Source: Sandarakinorhabdus sp. (GTDB lineage Bacteria > Pseudomonadota > Alphaproteobacteria > Sphingomonadales > Sphingomonadaceae). Taken from it: a DNA stretch of 8,667 nt. The stretch is from contig JALOSK010000179.1 in NCBI GenBank assembly GCA_025458465.1, positions 1 through 8,667 of the forward strand, given 5' to 3'. Made by a program: the position numbers and the translations under genes. Below are positions 7,079 through 8,667 of this stretch, piece by piece; the first letter of the stretch is position 1; every line of letters starts with the position of its first letter. The notes below the pieces were generated by a model, which was not told the DNA's origin, did not search any database, and saw nothing but the letters and a program-made list of their open reading frames with translations.

Positions 7079-7965
7079 GCCTGCGCCTTCACCCAGCGCG
7101 CCACGTCGGCATGGGTGGCGAACCACACCTGTCCCTGCGCCCGTTCGATCAGCGCCTCCAGGATCCAGATGCGGCTGCGATAACCGATCACGAACGGATG
7201 CATGACCAGCTGGAACAGACCGCCTTCCGCGATCGCCGCATCCAGTTCGCGCGCGAAGATGCCGAACACGTCATCCGGCGTGGCCCACGGCCTGGTGGCG
7301 GGGTTGCGGTTGAACATCAGATAGACGGCATCATCCCGCAGCCATTCCACCGGGATTTCCACCAGCCCGCTCGCCTGGCCATCCAGCAGCAGCTCATAAG
7401 GCGCCTCGTCGGCCATCAGCGAGCTGTCGTACAGCAAGCCCATGCCGGCCGCGATCGCCAGCGTGTGCGGTGACAGATCCCAGTTGGCAGACCGGAAGCC
7501 CACGGGCGGCGTGCCGACAATCTCGGCCAGCGTGTCGAAGGCCCGGTGCATCAGGTCACGCTCGGTGGCGTCATCCAGCAGGCTGTTGTTCTCGTGCAGC
7601 CAGCCGTGCAGGCCGATCTCGTGCCCGGCCGCCACGATGCCGCGCGTTTCATCGGGATCAAGGCGCGCGCACATCGCCGGCATGAAGAAGCTGGCCGGCA
7701 CGTTGGTGCGCGCCAGCACGTCGAGGATGCGTGGCACCCCCACCCGCCGGCCATATTCGCCCCACGCCAGCCGGCCCACCGCCCGGCCACCACCGCCCAG
7801 TTCGAAACATTCATGATCGCAATCGAACGACAGCGCCACCGCCGCCCGCGCCCCGCCCGGCCACGCCGCTGGCGCCAGCGAACGGCCGGCACGCACGCGG
7901 CCCAGCAGGGCGCGCACCTCGGCTTCCTGCATCTGCCAGGGTTGGGGCGGCGGCGTGTCGGTCAT
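7075..7965 (-). CDS. NodB/CE4-type polysaccharide deacetylase-family protein (PgdA/imidase/PuuE-like)
   Basis: A 296-residue metal-dependent amide hydrolase of the NodB fold. Seen: SFDCDHE at 46-52 (Asp48 as likely base, Asp50 as metal ligand), GEYGRRVGVPRILDVL at 69-84, GHEIGLHGWLHE at 114-125 with His120 and His124 completing the metal triad, GFRSANWDLSPHT at 156-168, and VMHPFVIGYRSRI at 254-266 with His256. The D-x-D rather than D-D first motif and the MHPxxIG block are those of the H. pylori PgdA, cyclic-imide hydrolase and PuuE allantoinase group, rather than of secreted xylan or chitin deacetylases. No signal peptide is present, so it should act in the cytoplasm, favouring a small imide, amide or N-acetyl substrate over a cell-wall polymer. 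ATG at 7965 has AAGGA 6 bases upstream. It is divergent from the second DUF885 gene and convergent with the methyltransferase gene. Confidence 0.88.
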   Translation of the reverse strand: MTDTPPPQPWQMQEAEVRALLGRVRAGRSLAPAAWPGGARAAVALSFDCDHECFELGGGGRAVGRLAWGEYGRRVGVPRILDVLARTNVPASFFMPAMCARLDPDETRGIVAAGHEIGLHGWLHENNSLLDDATERDLMHRAFDTLAEIVGTPPVGFRSANWDLSPHTLAIAAGMGLLYDSSLMADEAPYELLLDGQASGLVEIPVEWLRDDAVYLMFNRNPATRPWATPDDVFGIFARELDAAIAEGGLFQLVMHPFVIGYRSRIWILEALIERAQGQVWFATHADVARWVKAQA

Positions 7966-7971
7966 CGATTT

Positions 7972-7976
7972 TCCTT
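7972..7976 (-). promoter_or_regulatory. Ribosome binding site of the deacetylase gene
   Basis: The minus strand reads AAGGA 6 bases before the ATG at 7965, which supports this start. Confidence 0.6.
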
Positions 7977-7999
7977 GGCGGCAAAGGATTGCGGGGCGT

Positions 8000-8027
8000 A
8001 TGTTCGCATATCACACAAATGTTCGCA
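8000..8027. repeat. Direct repeat ATGTTCGCA, likely regulator-binding sites
   Basis: ATGTTCGCA occurs at 8000-8008 and again at 8019-8027, a 19-base period (close to two helical turns, same DNA face). The first copy begins GTTCGCATATCACAC (8002-8016), which agrees at 11 of 15 positions with the P. putida PcaR operator I remember as GTTCGATAATCGCAC. It fits binding by an IclR/PcaR-type regulator; whether that is the regulator of this window is inference. Confidence 0.5.
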
Positions 8028-8034
8028 AAACGCC

Positions 8035-8040
8035 GGGGAG
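8035..8040 (+). promoter_or_regulatory. Ribosome binding site of the second DUF885 gene
   Basis: GGGGAG stands 6 bases before the ATG at 8047. Together with the signal peptide it identifies this start, although the frame is open much further upstream. Confidence 0.65.
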
Positions 8041-8046
8041 ATCAAC

Positions 8047-8667
8047 ATGCGCAGGCAGTTCATGGCAATGTTTGTTGGCATGGCCGTGTGCGCCGGCCCG
8101 GTGATGGCCGCCACCCATGCCGAGCTTGTTGCCCGTTATGATCGCTTCCGGCAGGAGGTGGCGCTGCCGGTGAAGGCCGGCGTGCCCGATCACACGCCAG
8201 CGGCCATGCAGGCCCGGGCGGCGGTGGCCGACAAGGCGGTTGCCGATCTGCTGGCCATCGACAGCAGCGGCTGGCCCACGCCTGATCGCGCCGATCACCT
8301 GATGGTGCTGGCCGAAGCGCGCAGCGTGCAGTTCCAGCACAAGGTGCTGCGCCAGTGGCAGCGCGATCCCAGCTGGTGGGCCACGCTGGAGCGCCAGCCT
8401 CACCGACATGAAGCGCGATCTCGTCACGCTGGGGGTCGCCCACCATGCCATCGAAGCCCGGCTGTATGATCGCATGGCCCGCGATCTGGCTGCGGCCGGG
8501 GAACGCCGGTTGGCCCGGCAGGCCGAGGCAGCAGCCGGCGCCAGCCGCGATTTCGGCCAGTGGCTGGTGGCGCAGAAGGCCGACGGCGCAGCGGGCATCG
8601 GCCGCGCGGCGTTTGAATGGTACATGCGCCATGTGCTGCTGTACCCGTATGATTACAGCGAGATGCG
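8047..8667 (+). pseudogene. Second exported DUF885-family protein, frame-broken and cut by the window end
   Basis: The ATG frame encodes a signal peptide (about residues 1-21, ending PVMA) and a DUF885 N-terminal part: HAELVARYDRFRQEV, then LVMLAEAR-like helix sequence and WQRDPSWW at 104-111, matching WERDPGFY of the other DUF885 protein here. After about 8391 this frame turns into non-family sequence and stops at 8467-8469. Family-like sequence continues in the next frame (codons from 8393): ASLTDMKRDLVTLG, SRDFGQWLVAQ, then GIGRAAFEWYMRH from 8594, matching VGKARFDWYLKN in the paralogue, and LLYPYDYSEM at the window edge. The distance between the two matched blocks is about 79 codons here and 131 in the paralogue, so a frame-changing internal deletion is likelier than a one-base slip. 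It could also be an assembly error. If intact, it would be a periplasmic protein partner of the genes to its left. The HExxPGH and EGW motifs lie beyond the window. Confidence 0.72.

Larger units (their letters stand above)
7966..8046. promoter_or_regulatory. Divergent promoter region between deacetylase and second DUF885 gene
   Basis: This 81-base gap must hold both promoters, so any regulator bound here would probably affect both genes. It carries the ribosome binding sites of both genes at its edges and the two ATGTTCGCA repeats in the DUF885-proximal half. Confidence 0.7.

Noticed and set aside
7546..8046. An upstream extension of the second DUF885 frame from an ATG at 7546
   Set aside because: The extension is antisense to the deacetylase gene and encodes no family sequence; the ATG at 8047 has a ribosome binding site and is followed by a proper signal peptide.
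8349..8397. GCGCCAG at 8349-8355 and again at 8391-8397 as the cause of the deletion in the second DUF885 gene
   Set aside because: A deletion between direct repeats leaves one copy at the junction, and this 7-base GC-rich word is common here, so it does not explain the event.
8011..8632. Two minus-strand open frames of about 190-204 codons opposite the second DUF885 gene
   Set aside because: They are antisense to DUF885-like sequence in both of its frames and show Pro/Arg/Ala-rich chance composition.

Overview
The window looks like part of a chromosome of a GC-rich alphaproteobacterium, most likely of the order Sphingomonadales. This rests on the strong G/C third-position bias, the very large TonB-dependent receptor of a type that is expanded in sphingomonads and caulobacters, and the general gene style; no marker gene is present, so the genus cannot be given.

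Layout from left to right. (1) The 3' end of an aldehyde dehydrogenase closely resembling succinate-semialdehyde dehydrogenase (GabD), reading rightward. (2) 46 bases downstream, an IclR-type regulator of the PcaR/PcaU/PobR branch, starting at a TTG with a good ribosome binding site. (3) Convergent to it, and read leftward as an apparent two-gene operon, a 988-residue TonB-dependent outer-membrane receptor followed by an exported DUF885-family protein. (4) A 250-base divergent control region. (5) Reading rightward, a class I SAM-dependent methyltransferase whose stop codon overlaps that of (6) a convergent, leftward NodB/CE4-type deacetylase resembling Helicobacter PgdA and cyclic imidase/allantoinase (PuuE) proteins. 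(7) After an 81-base divergent promoter region, a second exported DUF885 protein, whose frame is broken about 345 bases in and whose matching remainder runs off the window in another frame.

Reading of the whole: an outer-membrane importer, two exported DUF885 (metallopeptidase-like) proteins, a cytoplasmic amide/imide or acetyl hydrolase, a methyltransferase, a semialdehyde dehydrogenase and a catabolic-type regulator would fit an uptake-and-degradation module for a small amide- or peptide-like nutrient. This is inference; the substrate cannot be read from the sequence. Supporting it, both divergent control regions carry the same 10-base word (TGTTCGCATA and its reverse complement), and one copy sits in a 15-base stretch resembling the operator I recall for PcaR, so the IclR regulator may control all of these units.

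Points most worth checking: the broken second DUF885 gene, the Glu-to-Ala change in the HExxPGH-like motif of the intact DUF885 protein, the 12-base exact tandem duplication inside the receptor gene, and the shared operator-like motif. No RNA genes, CRISPR arrays, insertion sequences or att sites were seen.
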